Source of the DNA: Nocardioidaceae bacterium | Lineage (GTDB): Bacteria > Actinomycetota > Actinomycetes > Propionibacteriales > Nocardioidaceae | NCBI GenBank assembly: GCA_030447805.1 | Contig: JAUJOE010000004.1 | Coordinates: forward strand, 163,036 to 227,035 | Direction: 5' to 3' | Length of the DNA: 64,000 nucleotides | Shown: in pieces, positions 1 to 11,942 of the stretch | How the letters are laid out: the number at the start of each line of letters is the position of its first letter | How positions within the stretch are numbered: position 1 is the stretch's first letter | Position numbers and translations under genes: made by a program | Notes under the pieces: model-generated | The model's input: only the letters and a program-made list of their open reading frames with translations | Databases searched by the model: none | Told to the model about the DNA's origin: nothing

Positions 1-2
1 GT

Positions 3-232
3 ATGCATACGCTCACAATTCGTACTGGCCCGGAGGTTGAGCGGGCGCTGGAGGTGCTGACCCTGAGGGCCTGTCGCGCTCGGAGGCAGCCCGGACGGCG
101 ATCCTTGAGGCTGAGCGGGCACACCGCCGGGCACGGCTTCGGGCTGAGGCCGAGTCGCTGCGGGATGATCCCGAGGACGTCGCCGCCTCGCGTGAACTGG
201 CGGCAGAGATGGATGCCATCCGTGCGTGGTGA
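3..232 (+). CDS. Ribbon-helix-helix type antitoxin, frameshifted
   Basis: Likely DNA-binding antitoxin of a type II toxin-antitoxin pair. The N-terminus (MHTLTIRTGPEVERALEVLT) looks like the beta-strand and first helix of an RHH repressor. The reading then continues in another frame from about base 65 with GLSRSEAARTAILEAE, a typical second RHH helix, and a charged acidic tail ending DAIRAW. One extra C in the CCC run near base 62 would restore a single frame of about 76 codons. The stop overlaps the start of the toxin gene by 11 bases, the usual coupled arrangement. The start lies at the window edge, so a slightly longer N-terminus cannot be excluded. Family assignment is by pattern only. 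Confidence 0.6.
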
Positions 233-537
233 CCTCTACCGGCTCAAAGCGCCCAAAGATGTCAGGGTCACGAACAGGCCGGGGTGCGGTTCGCGGTGGT
301 GGTGCAGTCCGATGACCTTCCGTTGTCCACGTGGGTAGTCGCGCCGACTTCTACCGGAAGGCGCGGCGCCTCTTTCCGGCCCGAGATCGAGATCGACGGC
401 GTGCAGACCCGAGTCATGGTCGAGCAACTGACCGTGGTTGACCCCCAGGTCCGGTTGGGGAGTTCGCGGGGCGGCTGGACGCCTCGGAGCTCCGGGCCGT
501 CGACGCAGCGCTGCTGGTTGTGCTCGGTCTGGACTGA
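222..537 (+). CDS. PemK/MazF-family toxin, frameshifted
   Basis: Probable type II toxin endoribonuclease. From a GTG start the protein reads VRGDLYRLKAPKDVRG, then RFAVVVQSDDLPLSTWVVAP, then VMVEQLTVVDPQ and GRLDASELRAVDAALLVVLG before the stop. This is the PemK/MazF order: N-terminal strand, V-V-Q-S/N-D segment, and the V-M-x-E/D-Q strand. Two one-base gaps in G runs (about 254 and 457) break the frame; inserting one G at each gives a protein of about 105 residues, normal for the family. It follows the RHH antitoxin with an overlap. Its 3' end runs up against the 3' end of mmsA on the other strand. Confidence 0.7.
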
Positions 538-2025
538 CCGAGGTCAGCGGGGGGATACCCCAGGTCAGGTCGACCGCGCTTGTCGACGGGTCCGGCCACC
601 GGCTGGTGACGACCTTCGTGCGGGTGTAGAAGTGCACACCCTCCGCGCCGTACATGTGCGAGTCGCCGAACAGGCTGTCGTTCCAGCCGCCGAACGAGTA
701 GTAGGCGACCGGGACCGGGATCGGCACGTTGATGCCGACCATGCCGGCCTCGACCTCCTGCTCGAAGCGCCTGGCGGCGCCGCCGTCGCGGGTGAACAGC
801 GCTGCCCCGTTTCCGTACGGGTTGGTGTTGATGATGCGCAGCGCCTCCGCTGCGGTGTCGACCCGCACGACCGCCAGCACCGGTCCGAAGATCTCGTCGC
901 GGTAGACCTGCATGTCGGTGTTGACCGCGTCGACAAGACTCACGCCGAGGAAGAACCCGTCACCGTCGAAGGCCTGGTCGCGTCCGTCGACGAGCACCTT
1001 CGCACCCTCGCCGGCGGCGATGTCGAGGTACGACGCCACCCGGTCGCGGTGGTCGCCCGTGATCAGCGGCCCCATCTGCGACTCGGGCTCGGTGCCGGGG
1101 CCGATGCGCAGGTCACCGACCCGCTCGGTGATGGCCTCGATGAGCGGGTCGGCCACGGCGCCGACGGTGACCACCACCGAGACGGCCATACAGCGCTCCC
1201 CCGCCGACCCGTACGCCGCCGACACCGCCGCGTCGGCGGCCATGTCGACATCGGCGTCGGGCAGCACGACCATGTGGTTCTTGGCGCCCCCGAGGGCCTG
1301 GACCCGCTTGCCCGCCCGGGTGCCGCGCTCGTACACGTGCCGGGCAACCGGCGTGGACCCGACGAAGCTCACCGCCTGCACGGCTTGGGAGTCGAGCAGC
1401 CGGTTGACGGCTGCGGCGTCGCCTTGGACGACGTTGAAGACCCCGTCGGGCAGGCCGGCCCGCTGCAGCAGGTCCGCCAGCAGCAGTGACGGCGACGGGT
1501 CCTTCTCGCTCGGTTTCAGGATGAACGCGTTGCCGCACGCGATCGCGTTGGGGATCATCCACAGCGGCACCATGACGGGGAAGTTGAACGGCGTAATGCC
1601 CGCGACGACACCGAGCGGTTGCTTCAGCTCGTGTACGTCGACACCGGTGGCCGCTAGCGCTGAGTGCCCACCCTTGAGCAGCTGCGGAATCCCACAGGCG
1701 TACTCCACGCAGTCCAGGCCCCGGGCCACCTCTCCAGCAGCATCGGACAGCACCTTGCCGTGCTCGGCGGTGATCGCTGCGGCCAGCTCGTCGCGGTGCT
1801 CGACGATCAGCTCGCGGAACCGGAAGAGCACCGTCGAGCGCTTGGCCAGGCTCGCGTGCCGCCACTCCCCGAACGCCTGCTGGGCCACCTCGATGGCGGC
1901 GTCGACCTCCCCCGCCGATGCCAGAGCCACCTCGCCGGTCTGCTGGCCGGCCGCGGGGTCGTACACCGGCGCCGTGCGCGCGAACGTCCCAGCCCGCACC
2001 CCACCGATGACGTGCCCGATCCGCT

Positions 2026-2029
<4 letters not shown>
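236..2029 (-). CDS. mmsA: CoA-acylating methylmalonate-semialdehyde dehydrogenase
   Basis: Oxidises methylmalonate semialdehyde (valine or myo-inositol breakdown) with NAD+ and CoA, giving propionyl-CoA. The protein is ALDH-fold over its first 490 residues: TPFNFPVMVPLWMIPNA is the MmsA-type cofactor segment, and AGERCMAVS carries the catalytic Cys. Family proteins end soon after the TSRWPDP segment at about 500 residues. Here the open frame runs on for about 100 arginine- and proline-rich residues across the toxin gene. A base change in the C run near 550 would give a stop at about 544, so I take the true end to be there. The start is GTG, with AGGAGG five bases upstream, and it overlaps the ppdK stop, so the two are probably translated together. 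Confidence 0.9.
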
Positions 2030-4772
<2,743 letters not shown>

Positions 4773-4949
4773 GGTGCGATCCCCTCGTCCCGGGTGCCCC
4801 TCATCCCTGGAGGCTGCAGCTCATCTTGCCGTGAACGCCGCGCGAGCAACACCTTGGCCTCCTAGCAGCTGTCACTGCTGACTCCGGCGGCGCCGCCAGT
4901 ACGATGAGGCCGACCGAGGCGCGCCGCACGCCTCGACGGGAGGACATCC

Positions 4950-5399
4950 GTGGCAGGGATCCGCAAGGTGGGAGTCACCGTGCTGGGGTGGGTCCTCGTC
5001 GTCGCCGGGATCGCCGCGCTCGCGCTGCCAGGCCCTGGGTTGCTGTTGCTGCTCGCGGGTCTGGTGGTGCTGTCGGGTGAGTACGAGTGGGCCGAGCGCC
5101 GTACCGACCCGGTCAGGGAGAAGGCCATCGCTGCCGCCCGGATGGGCGTCGCGACGTGGCCGCGGATCGTGCTCAGCGCCCTCAGCGCCTGCCTCGTCAT
5201 CGCCACGGGCGTCTTCTGGTGGGTGAACCCCCGCATCCCGCAGATCGGGCCGGTCGGGCCGGAGCTGCCGTTCGGCGGCCGGGCGACCGGCTCGGGGATC
5301 GTCTTGTCGGGGTTGGTGGCGCTCGGCCTGCTGATCTACAGCGCGGTGAAGTTCCGCCGCGAGGCCGCCGCGGAGCACGAGTCGGCGGCCGTCTCCTAG
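4950..5399 (+). CDS. PGPGW (TIGR02611-like) small membrane protein
   Basis: Integral membrane protein of unknown function, 149 residues. The first hydrophobic segment (about residues 7-42) contains the hallmark PGPGLLLLLAGL. A short charged stretch (EWAERRTDPVREKA) follows, then two more hydrophobic segments at about 70-90 and 110-128, and a charged tail. This is the actinobacterial PGPGW family, for which no role is established. The start is GTG with GGGAGGA just upstream. lpdA begins nine bases after its stop, so the two may be cotranscribed. It is read away from ppdK, with a 177-base divergent region between them. Confidence 0.8.
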   Translation: MAGIRKVGVTVLGWVLVVAGIAALALPGPGLLLLLAGLVVLSGEYEWAERRTDPVREKAIAAARMGVATWPRIVLSALSACLVIATGVFWWVNPRIPQIGPVGPELPFGGRATGSGIVLSGLVALGLLIYSAVKFRREAAAEHESAAVS

Positions 5400-5408
5400 G
5401 GTGGCGAC

Positions 5409-6803
5409 ATGAGTTCTCACTTCGACGTCGTGGTGCTGGGTGCCGGCCCGGGCGGTTACGTCGCGGCGATCCGCGCCGCTCAGCTGGGCCTGAAGACGGC
5501 CATCATCGAGGAGAAGTACTGGGGTGGTGTCTGCCTCAACGTCGGCTGCATCCCCAGCAAGGCGCTGCTGCGCAACGCTGAGCTGGCGCACCTGTTCCGC
5601 GACGACGCCAAGACGTTCGGCATCTCCGGCGACGTGACCTTTGACTTCACGGCGGCGTACGACCGCAGCCGCAAGGTCGCCGACGGCCGGGTCAAAGGCG
5701 TGCACTACTTGATGAAGAAGAACGCCATCACCGAGTTCGAGGGGCGCGGCACCTTCGCCGACAGCTCAACCCTCCAGGTAGCGCTAGGCGCTGGCGGTGA
5801 GGAGACGGTCACCTTCGACAACGCCATCATCGCCACCGGAGCCACCACCCGGCTGCTGCCGGGTACGTCGCTCAGCGAGCGGGTCGTGACGTACGAAGAG
5901 CAGATCATGACCGCCGACCTGCCCGGCTCGATCATCATCGCCGGCGCGGGGGCCATCGGCGTGGAGTTCGCCTACGTACTCGCCAACTACGGCGTCGACG
6001 TCACGATCGTCGAGTACCTCGACCGGGTAGTGCCGCTGGAGGACGAGGAGGTCTCGACGGAGCTGGCCCGGCGGTACAAGAAGCTCGGGGTGAAGGTGCT
6101 CACGTCGACGCGGGTCGACGCCATCGACGACACCGGCGACATCGTCAAGGTGACGGTCACCAAGGGCGACAGCCAACAGGTGCTTGCGGCAGACAAGGTG
6201 CTCCAGGCGATCGGCTTCGTCCCCCGCGTCGAGGGCTACGGGCTGGAGGGCATCGGCGTCGAGCTCACCGACCGGGGGGCCATCGCTGTCGACGGTCGGA
6301 TGCGCACCAACGTGCCCGGCATCTACGCGATAGGTGACGTGACAGCGAAGCTGATGCTCGCGCACAACGCGGAGTCGATGGGGATCGTGGCTGCGGAGAC
6401 GATCGCGGATGCCGAGACGATGGAGATCGACTACGTCATGGTGCCGCGGGCGACGTACTGCCAGCCGCAGATTGCGAGCTTCGGCTACACCGAGGCGCAG
6501 GCCCGCGAGCTCGGCCGGGAGATCAACGTCGCGAAGTTCCCCTTCACCGCGAACGGCAAGGCGCACGGCCTCGGCGACCCGAACGGGTTCGTCAAGCTCA
6601 TCGCCGATGCTGAGTACGGCGAGCTGCTCGGCGGGCACCTGATCGGCCCCGACGTGGTGGAGCTCCTGCCGGAGCTCACCCTCGCTCAGCAGTGGGATCT
6701 CACGGCAACTGAGGTTGCCCGCAACATCCACGCGCACCCGACGCTGAGCGAGGCGGTCAAGGAAGCAGTGCACGGGCTCGCCGGCCACATGATCAACTTC
6801 TGA
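5409..6803 (+). CDS. lpdA: Dihydrolipoyl dehydrogenase (E3)
   Basis: FAD flavoprotein that reoxidises dihydrolipoamide in the 2-oxoacid dehydrogenase complexes and the glycine cleavage system, passing electrons to NAD+. The N-terminus [20 protein letters not shown] is the FAD-binding fold. [16 protein letters not shown] carries the redox-active disulfide. [20 protein letters not shown] is the NAD-binding fold, and the C-terminal interface domain holds the His-Glu pair region HAHPTLSE. At 464 residues it is normal length and has no frameshift. No E1 or E2 genes lie nearby, so it probably serves complexes encoded elsewhere. It converges with the peptidase-like gene, leaving only 17 bases between them. 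Confidence 0.95.
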   Translation: MSSHFDVVVLGAGPGGYVAAIRAAQLGLKTAIIEEKYWGGVCLNVGCIPSKALLRNAELAHLFRDDAKTFGISGDVTFDFTAAYDRSRKVADGRVKGVHYLMKKNAITEFEGRGTFADSSTLQVALGAGGEETVTFDNAIIATGATTRLLPGTSLSERVVTYEEQIMTADLPGSIIIAGAGAIGVEFAYVLANYGVDVTIVEYLDRVVPLEDEEVSTELARRYKKLGVKVLTSTRVDAIDDTGDIVKVTVTKGDSQQVLAADKVLQAIGFVPRVEGYGLEGIGVELTDRGAIAVDGRMRTNVPGIYAIGDVTAKLMLAHNAESMGIVAAETIADAETMEIDYVMVPRATYCQPQIASFGYTEAQARELGREINVAKFPFTANGKAHGLGDPNGFVKLIADAEYGELLGGHLIGPDVVELLPELTLAQQWDLTATEVARNIHAHPTLSEAVKEAVHGLAGHMINF

Positions 6804-6820
6804 GACGCTGCGCCAGGGCC

Positions 6821-7387
6821 TCAGCCCTGATAGGTGTGGTTGCTTGGAGTCACCTGGTAGCTGATGTGGACGTGATCGTTGTGGTTGGCGGTAGCACTAC
6901 CCGCGTCCGCCATCAGTCGCCAGCCCTCGCTGGCCCGCTCGACCGACCAGATCTGCTGGTTCCAGATGATGTAGGTGATGTTCAGCTGCTCGTGGTGCTT
7001 CCTGGCGAACTCGGCGATGCGGTGCCCCTTGCCTTGGTGGGAGTACACCATGAAGTCAGCCGCGAGACCCGTGCCGTGGTCACTCGTGGCGGACGATCGG
7101 TAGCCGTAGACGGTGCGGACGGCGTACCTGTGCTTGACGAATCGGGAAGACCACGTGGCGTGCGTCTGCAGCCCCCAGGTCTCGGTGCCCGCACCATCTG
7201 CGTAGGTGAGGCCACCGATGGGGATGTAGACGGCACCACTGTTGTCGACGGAGTGCGCGGCGGCAGGCCCGACTATGGCGCTGGTGGCGCCGGTGCCGGC
7301 GAGGGAGAGAGCAAGGAGAGCAGCGGCGACCCGGTGGGCGCCGCGATGGGAGCGGGGTCGACGGTGTCGACCAGGGGAAGCGGACAT
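6821..7387 (-). CDS. Secreted peptidase-like protein controlled by a c-di-AMP riboswitch
   Basis: Exported protein of about 188 residues. The start at 7387 (MSASPGRHRRPRSHRGAHR) gives a basic N-region followed by the hydrophobic segment VAAALLALSLAGTGATSAIV and an AAA-type cleavage site. The mature part has SDHGTGLAADFMVYS and a terminal NHNDHVHISYQ. The H-G-x-A-x-D and H-D-H-V-H pattern resembles zinc-dependent D,D-peptidase or VanY-like folds and the 'ARB_07466-like' C-terminal domain of actinobacterial secreted proteins. A role in cell-wall remodelling is inferred from these residues and from the riboswitch just upstream. A longer frame extends to 7474 but would run through the riboswitch, so I reject that start. 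Confidence 0.75.
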   Translation of the reverse strand: MSASPGRHRRPRSHRGAHRVAAALLALSLAGTGATSAIVGPAAAHSVDNSGAVYIPIGGLTYADGAGTETWGLQTHATWSSRFVKHRYAVRTVYGYRSSATSDHGTGLAADFMVYSHQGKGHRIAEFARKHHEQLNITYIIWNQQIWSVERASEGWRLMADAGSATANHNDHVHISYQVTPSNHTYQG

Positions 7388-7394
7388 GGGAAAA

Positions 7395-7560
7395 ACCCTT
7401 CCTACGCCTGCGGGGTTAACTGTCGGGTTCGGGCTTGGAAGGTGCCCGGCCGCGTCACGCTGGTGCGGCTTCACCCCGAGGCCGGAGCGGCTGCTCCGAC
7501 CGGAAGACCTGGGTCCCCCGCTCCTGCCCGATGTGGTGGGAGGGCACCCGTGGTGTGGTC
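7395..7560 (-). promoter_or_regulatory. Cyclic di-AMP riboswitch (ydaO/yuaA type)
   Basis: The minus strand upstream of the peptidase-like gene carries the conserved ydaO-yuaA blocks in order: GCGGGGGACCCAGGT, then CGGGGTGAAGCCGC, then CCGGGCACCTTCC, then GCCCGAACCCGACAG, then TTAACCCCGCAGGCGT, ending just before the start codon. In Actinobacteria this RNA class sits in front of cell-wall hydrolase, resuscitation factor and NlpC/P60-type genes, and binding of c-di-AMP lowers expression. Boundaries are approximate because I did not fold the full pseudoknot. Confidence 0.9.
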
Positions 7561-7659
7561 GGGGGCAGGATTCGGCATTCCGACCGGGTGCGAGCGCTTG
7601 TCAACGGCTGAACGGTACAAACGACTCCTCACGACGCTAACAAGTCGCGCAGTTATGCG

Positions 7660-8921
7660 CTACTCCACCTTCAGCTCTGGGGTCGCACAGTGCCAGTTCG
7701 CACCTGACGTTGTACCTGCCAAAGTACTGACCGAAGTCGGCGAATGGCTGGTTCGTTGATGGTCAGGACTTTGGCACGGCTGTGGATGGCCGGTTGCTCC
7801 GACGCTGGCCGCACCGGTTCGAGCCGGCGAGGCGGCCGATGCCCAGATGGTCGGCTCCCGCCAACCGTGCTCGTCGTAGGCCCCGCAAACCGACTCCTTC
7901 ACCGCGCCCGCGGCGGCGCTTGGGCACAGCGCGATCGCACAGCCACCGAACCCACCCCCAGTCATCCGGGCGCCCAGCGCCCCCGCGAGCAACGCTGACG
8001 ACACCGCCACGTCGAGCTCCTCGCACGACACCTCGAAGTCGTCGCGCAACGACTGGTGTGAGGCGGTCAACAGGCCGCCGATCTCCGCAGCCTGACCGGC
8101 GTCGAGCCGGTGGACCACGTCACCCACCCGGTGGATCTCCGTGACGACGTGGCGCGCACGCCGTAGCAGGACCGGGTCGGAAAGCGACGTGACCTGATCG
8201 AGGGTGGCATCCCGGAGCGAGTCGAGGCCGAGCGTGGAGGCCGCCTCCTCGCAGGACGTGCGCCGGTCGCCGTACTCGCTGCCCGCGAGCTCGTGCTCGG
8301 CATGGGTGTCGACGACGAGGAGGGTGAGGTCCTCGCGGTCGGGGTCGAAGGGCACCGCGCGCGTGTGCATCGTCCGGCAGTCGAGGAACAGGGCATGCCC
8401 CTCCTCGCACAGCATCGAGGCGAGCTGGTCCATCGACCCGGTTGGCACCCCCACGAAGTCGTTCTCGGCTCGACGGGCCAGTGCGGCGATGGTGACCCGG
8501 TCAAGCCCCAGCCCCAGCTCAGCGTTGATCGCGCAGGCGACGGAGCACTCCAGCGCGGCCGACGATGACAGCCCCGCGCCCACTGGCACGTCGCTGCGGA
8601 TCGCCACCTCGAGCCCGCTGATGCCGCCAGCCGCGTCGGCCGCCCCTCGGCCGACTGGTCGATCGTCTCGCGGACCGCCCAGACCACGCCTGCGACGTAC
8701 GCCGCCCAGCCGGTGACGTCACCGGGCTGTACGTCGACCGAGAACGTCGCCGGTTCGTCCGCCGTGTCGGAGGTAACCGTGACGACGCCGCTGTCGTTTG
8801 CGGTCACGGACGCCGTGGTCGTCATGGGCAGAGCGAACGGCAGCACGAGGCCCTCGTTGTAGTCGACGTGCTCGCCGATGAGGTTGATGCGGCCGGGCGC
8901 GGCCCACGTCGCAGTCATCAT
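7660..8921 (-). CDS. galK: Galactokinase, frameshifted
   Basis: Phosphorylates alpha-D-galactose at C1 with ATP (Leloir pathway). The N-terminus WAAPGRINLIGEHVDYNEG is the galactokinase signature. The GHMP ATP loop is PVGAGLSSSAALECS, and the C-terminal GHMP motif is ARMTGGGFGGCAIAL. The frame changes near 8640 (after DQSAEG), splitting the open frames; both halves are well conserved. The end is also unclear: after REPTIWASAASP the sequence leaves the family pattern, so another indel near 7815 probably hides the real stop at about 7763-7815. It is divergent from the arabinofuranosidase operon with a 118-base shared upstream region. No galT or galE is nearby. Confidence 0.88.
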
Positions 8922-8943
8922 CTCTGCCCCTTGCCCGCAGGCG

Positions 8944-8956
8944 GTTTACGTCAAAC
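8944..8956. promoter_or_regulatory. Possible operator in the galK/abfA divergent region
   Basis: GTTTACGTCAAAC is an imperfect inverted repeat (GTTT, five bases, AAAC) between the galK and abfA starts, 22 bases upstream of galK. Position and shape would suit a sugar-responsive repressor, but no regulator gene lies in the locus and the match is short. Treat it as a candidate only. Confidence 0.25.
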
Positions 8957-9039
8957 GCACCGCTTTTAGTCAACGAAGTGGTTACGACTCGGTGTCGCGA
9001 TCTTTACAAGCCCGCACCGAACGGATAGAACGGCAGGTG

Positions 9040-10593
9040 ATGAAGTCGGTGACGCTGACACTCGATCCGGCCTTTCGGGTGGGACGCGTTGATCCCCGCC
9101 TGTTTGGTTCCTTCGTAGAGCACATGGGGCGGTGTGTCTATACGGGCATCTTTGAGCCCGGCCATCCCACCGCCGACTCCAACGACTTCCGTCAAGACGT
9201 CATCGACCTCACCCGCGAGCTCGGCTGCACAATCGTGCGCTACCCCGGCGGTAACTTCGTGTCGGGCTACCGGTGGGAGGACGGGATCGGCCCCGTCGAC
9301 CAGCGACCGCGGCGTCTCGACCTCGCCTGGAACACCATCGAGACCAACGAGGTCGGGGTTGACGAGTTCACCACCTGGTGCAAAGCCGCGGGCGTCGAGC
9401 CGATGATGGCGGTGAACCTCGGCACTCGGGGCGTCCAGGAGGCGATCGACCTGCTCGAGTACTGCAATCACCCCGAGGGTACGGCGCTGTCGGACCTGCG
9501 GCGGTCCAACGGCAAAAAGGAACCGCACGGCGTCAAGGTCTGGTGCCTCGGCAACGAGCTCGACGGGCCGTGGCAGGTTGGCCACAAGAAGGCAGCAGAG
9601 TACGGCCGGCTAGCCGCCGAGACGGCGCGGGCCATGCGGATGGTCGACCCCACGATCGAGCTAGTGGCCTGCGGTAGCTCCAACACCTACATGCCGACGT
9701 TCGCGGCGTGGGAAGCCACGGTGCTCGAGCAGTGCTACGAGCTGGTGGACTACATCTCGCTGCACAACTACTACGAACCCGTCGACGGTGACGTCGACAG
9801 CTTTCTCGCCTCCGCCGTCGACCTCGAGCGAGCCATCGAGGCACTGGTGGCCACCGCCGACCACGTCGGGGCTCGGCTGCGCTCACCCAAGAAGCTCCGG
9901 CTCTCCGTCGATGAGTGGAACGTCTGGTACCAGCAGAACTTCGCCGGCCAAGACAACGTCGACTGGGCCGAGTCGCGGTCGCTGATCGAGGACAGGTACG
10001 ACGTCACCGACGCCGTCGTGGTCGGGTCGCTGCTCATCACGCTGCTGCGCCACGCCGACCGGGTCGGCATCGCGTGCCAAGCGCAGCTGGTGAACGTGAT
10101 CGCACCCATCCTGACCGAACCCGGAGGACCCGCCTGGCGGCAGACGATCTTCCACCCGTTCGCCCAGATGGCGCGGCACGCCCGCGGGGAAGTGCTGCGC
10201 GTCGACATGCACTCCCCGACGCACCACACGGCGCTGTACGGCGATGTCGCGCTCGTCGAGGCGACGGCGACGTACGACGACCAGTCCGGCGAGCTGGCCA
10301 TCTTCGCGGTCAACCGCGACCGGGCCGAGCCAGTCGAGATCGACCTCGACGTGCGCGGATTCGTCGAAGGGTGGAGACTCGAAGCTACGACCCTTCACCA
10401 TGACGATCCCGCGACCCGTAACGTGGTCGAAGACCCCGACCGGGTCGTCCCTCGTCGGTTGGAGCAGACCAACCTCACCGAGGGGCACCTCGCCGGTGTC
10501 CTTCCACCGCTGTCGTGGAACGTGCTTCGTCTCGTCCCCACCGCAACTGAACCTTCCGCCTCCTCAACCGATCACAAGGAGCAGCAAGCATGA
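9040..10593 (+). CDS. abfA: Alpha-L-arabinofuranosidase, GH51
   Basis: Removes terminal arabinofuranose from arabino-oligosaccharides by a retaining mechanism; it has no signal peptide, so it acts in the cytoplasm. The protein begins MKSVTLTLDPAFRVGRVDP. GSFVEHMGRCVYTGI and RYPGGNFVSGYRWEDGIGP are GH51 hallmarks. The acid/base Glu is in WCLGNELDGPWQ, and the nucleophile Glu is in LSVDEWNVWY. The 517-residue length and C-terminal beta-sandwich are normal. I start at 9040 because the in-frame upstream extension runs through the galK start and the promoter region. The stop overlaps the start of the binding-protein gene (ATGA), placing it first in the operon. Confidence 0.93.
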   Translation: MKSVTLTLDPAFRVGRVDPRLFGSFVEHMGRCVYTGIFEPGHPTADSNDFRQDVIDLTRELGCTIVRYPGGNFVSGYRWEDGIGPVDQRPRRLDLAWNTIETNEVGVDEFTTWCKAAGVEPMMAVNLGTRGVQEAIDLLEYCNHPEGTALSDLRRSNGKKEPHGVKVWCLGNELDGPWQVGHKKAAEYGRLAAETARAMRMVDPTIELVACGSSNTYMPTFAAWEATVLEQCYELVDYISLHNYYEPVDGDVDSFLASAVDLERAIEALVATADHVGARLRSPKKLRLSVDEWNVWYQQNFAGQDNVDWAESRSLIEDRYDVTDAVVVGSLLITLLRHADRVGIACQAQLVNVIAPILTEPGGPAWRQTIFHPFAQMARHARGEVLRVDMHSPTHHTALYGDVALVEATATYDDQSGELAIFAVNRDRAEPVEIDLDVRGFVEGWRLEATTLHHDDPATRNVVEDPDRVVPRRLEQTNLTEGHLAGVLPPLSWNVLRLVPTATEPSASSTDHKEQQA

Positions 10594-11942
10594 ACCGCAC
10601 ACCCAGCTCAACCGAGCAGTCCCCCATCCCGTCGGTCTTCACCCGCCGTCGCTTCCTCAGCCTGAGCGCGCTCACCACGGCCGCGCTCGTCACCGGCTGT
10701 GGCGGTGGTACGAGCATCGACGGCAGCGAAGAAGGCGTTGGGGGTTTCGAGGGCACCTACGACGGCCCGGCGCTGACCCTGGACTACTGGAACGGCTTCA
10801 CCGGCGGCGACGGCCCGGCCATGGACGCCCTGGTGAAAAGGTTCAACGCCGACCAGAAGAACATCACGGTCAAGCAGAACACGATCGAGTGGGGCGACTT
10901 CTACACTCGTCTCCCGGCTGCTGCCGGCGCGGGCCAGGGTCCAGACGTCGGTGCGATGCACCTTGATCAGATCGCCACCCAAGCAGCCACGAAGATCATC
11001 GTGCCCGTCGACGACGTTGCCTCCGAGCTCGGGCTGACCGAGGACGACTTCGCCGCGTCGGTGTGGCAGCCGGGTATCTACCAGGACAAGCGCTACGGCA
11101 TCCCGCTCGACGTGCACTGCCTGGCCATGTACTACAACAAGGACCACTTCGAGAAGGCCGGCATCGACTCCCCGCCCACCGACGCGGCGAGCCTCGAGGA
11201 AGCGTGTCAGAAGCTCCAGCAGGCGGGCGGCGTCGAGTACCCGTTCTGGATGCCGAACCAGTGGCCGGCACACCTGATGTTCCTCAGCTTGCTGTGGCAG
11301 TTCGGTGGCGAGCCGTACGGAGGAGATGGCACCGAGGCAACCTTCGCCTCCGAAGAGGGAGTCGAGGCACTCACCTGGATGAAGGAGCAGGTCGACAAGG
11401 GCTACAGCCCCGCCAACGTCGACATCGACGCCCAGTACACCGCCTTCAAGAACCAGGAGAACTCGATCACCTGGGACGGCATCTGGCAGATCAACGACCT
11501 GGAAGAGTCCGGAAATGAACTGGGGATCGCGGCGCTGCCGACGATCGGTGAGCAACTGGCGTCGTGGGCCAACTCGCACAACTTCTTCTTGACCGCCCAG
11601 GCGGCGCAGGACACCGACAGCGCCAACGCCTCCAAGGTCTTCATCGGATGGATGAGCCAACAGTCGGCCGCGTGGTCCGACGCCGGCATGATCCCGGCGC
11701 TGAACGCGGCCCGCGACAGTGACGAGTACAAGAACTCGCCGCAGGCGGCGCTCGGGGAGCAGGTCGACAACCTGCACTTCCTGCCGGCCGTCCCAGGGTT
11801 GGGCACGGTGCAGGCCGAGACGCTCGAGTTGGCGGTCAACGCGGCGATCCTCGGTCAGAAGCCGGTGGAGGACGCCCTGAGCGAGGCACAGAGCAACGCC
11901 ACCGAGCTCATGCAGAAGAACCGAGAGAAGTTCGAGGCTGAT
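10590..11942 (+). CDS. ABC transporter sugar-binding lipoprotein (CUT1 family)
   Basis: Extracellular solute-binding protein, family 1, for oligosaccharide import. FTRRRFLSLSALTTAALVTGC joins a twin-arginine motif to a lipobox, so it is probably a Tat-exported lipoprotein. The mature part has LTLDYWNGFTGGDGPAMDAL, the type I binding-protein opening, and continues normally to KNREKFEA. The open frame then runs on into the next gene. Adding one base near 11938 gives a TGA that overlaps the permease ATG in TGATG, so I place the end at about 11942 and treat the apparent fusion as an indel. AAGGAG lies eight bases upstream of the ATG. Confidence 0.88.

Noticed and set aside
236..543. 100-residue C-terminal extension of MmsA
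   Set aside because: The sequence lies past the normal family end, is Arg/Pro-rich and is antisense to the toxin gene; loss of the stop by an indel in a C run explains it.
284..1489. Long open frame of 401 codons on the plus strand opposite mmsA
   Set aside because: Only its first 60 codons belong to the PemK toxin; the rest is antisense to the conserved dehydrogenase and has Arg/Asp/Val-rich composition typical of a high-GC shadow frame.
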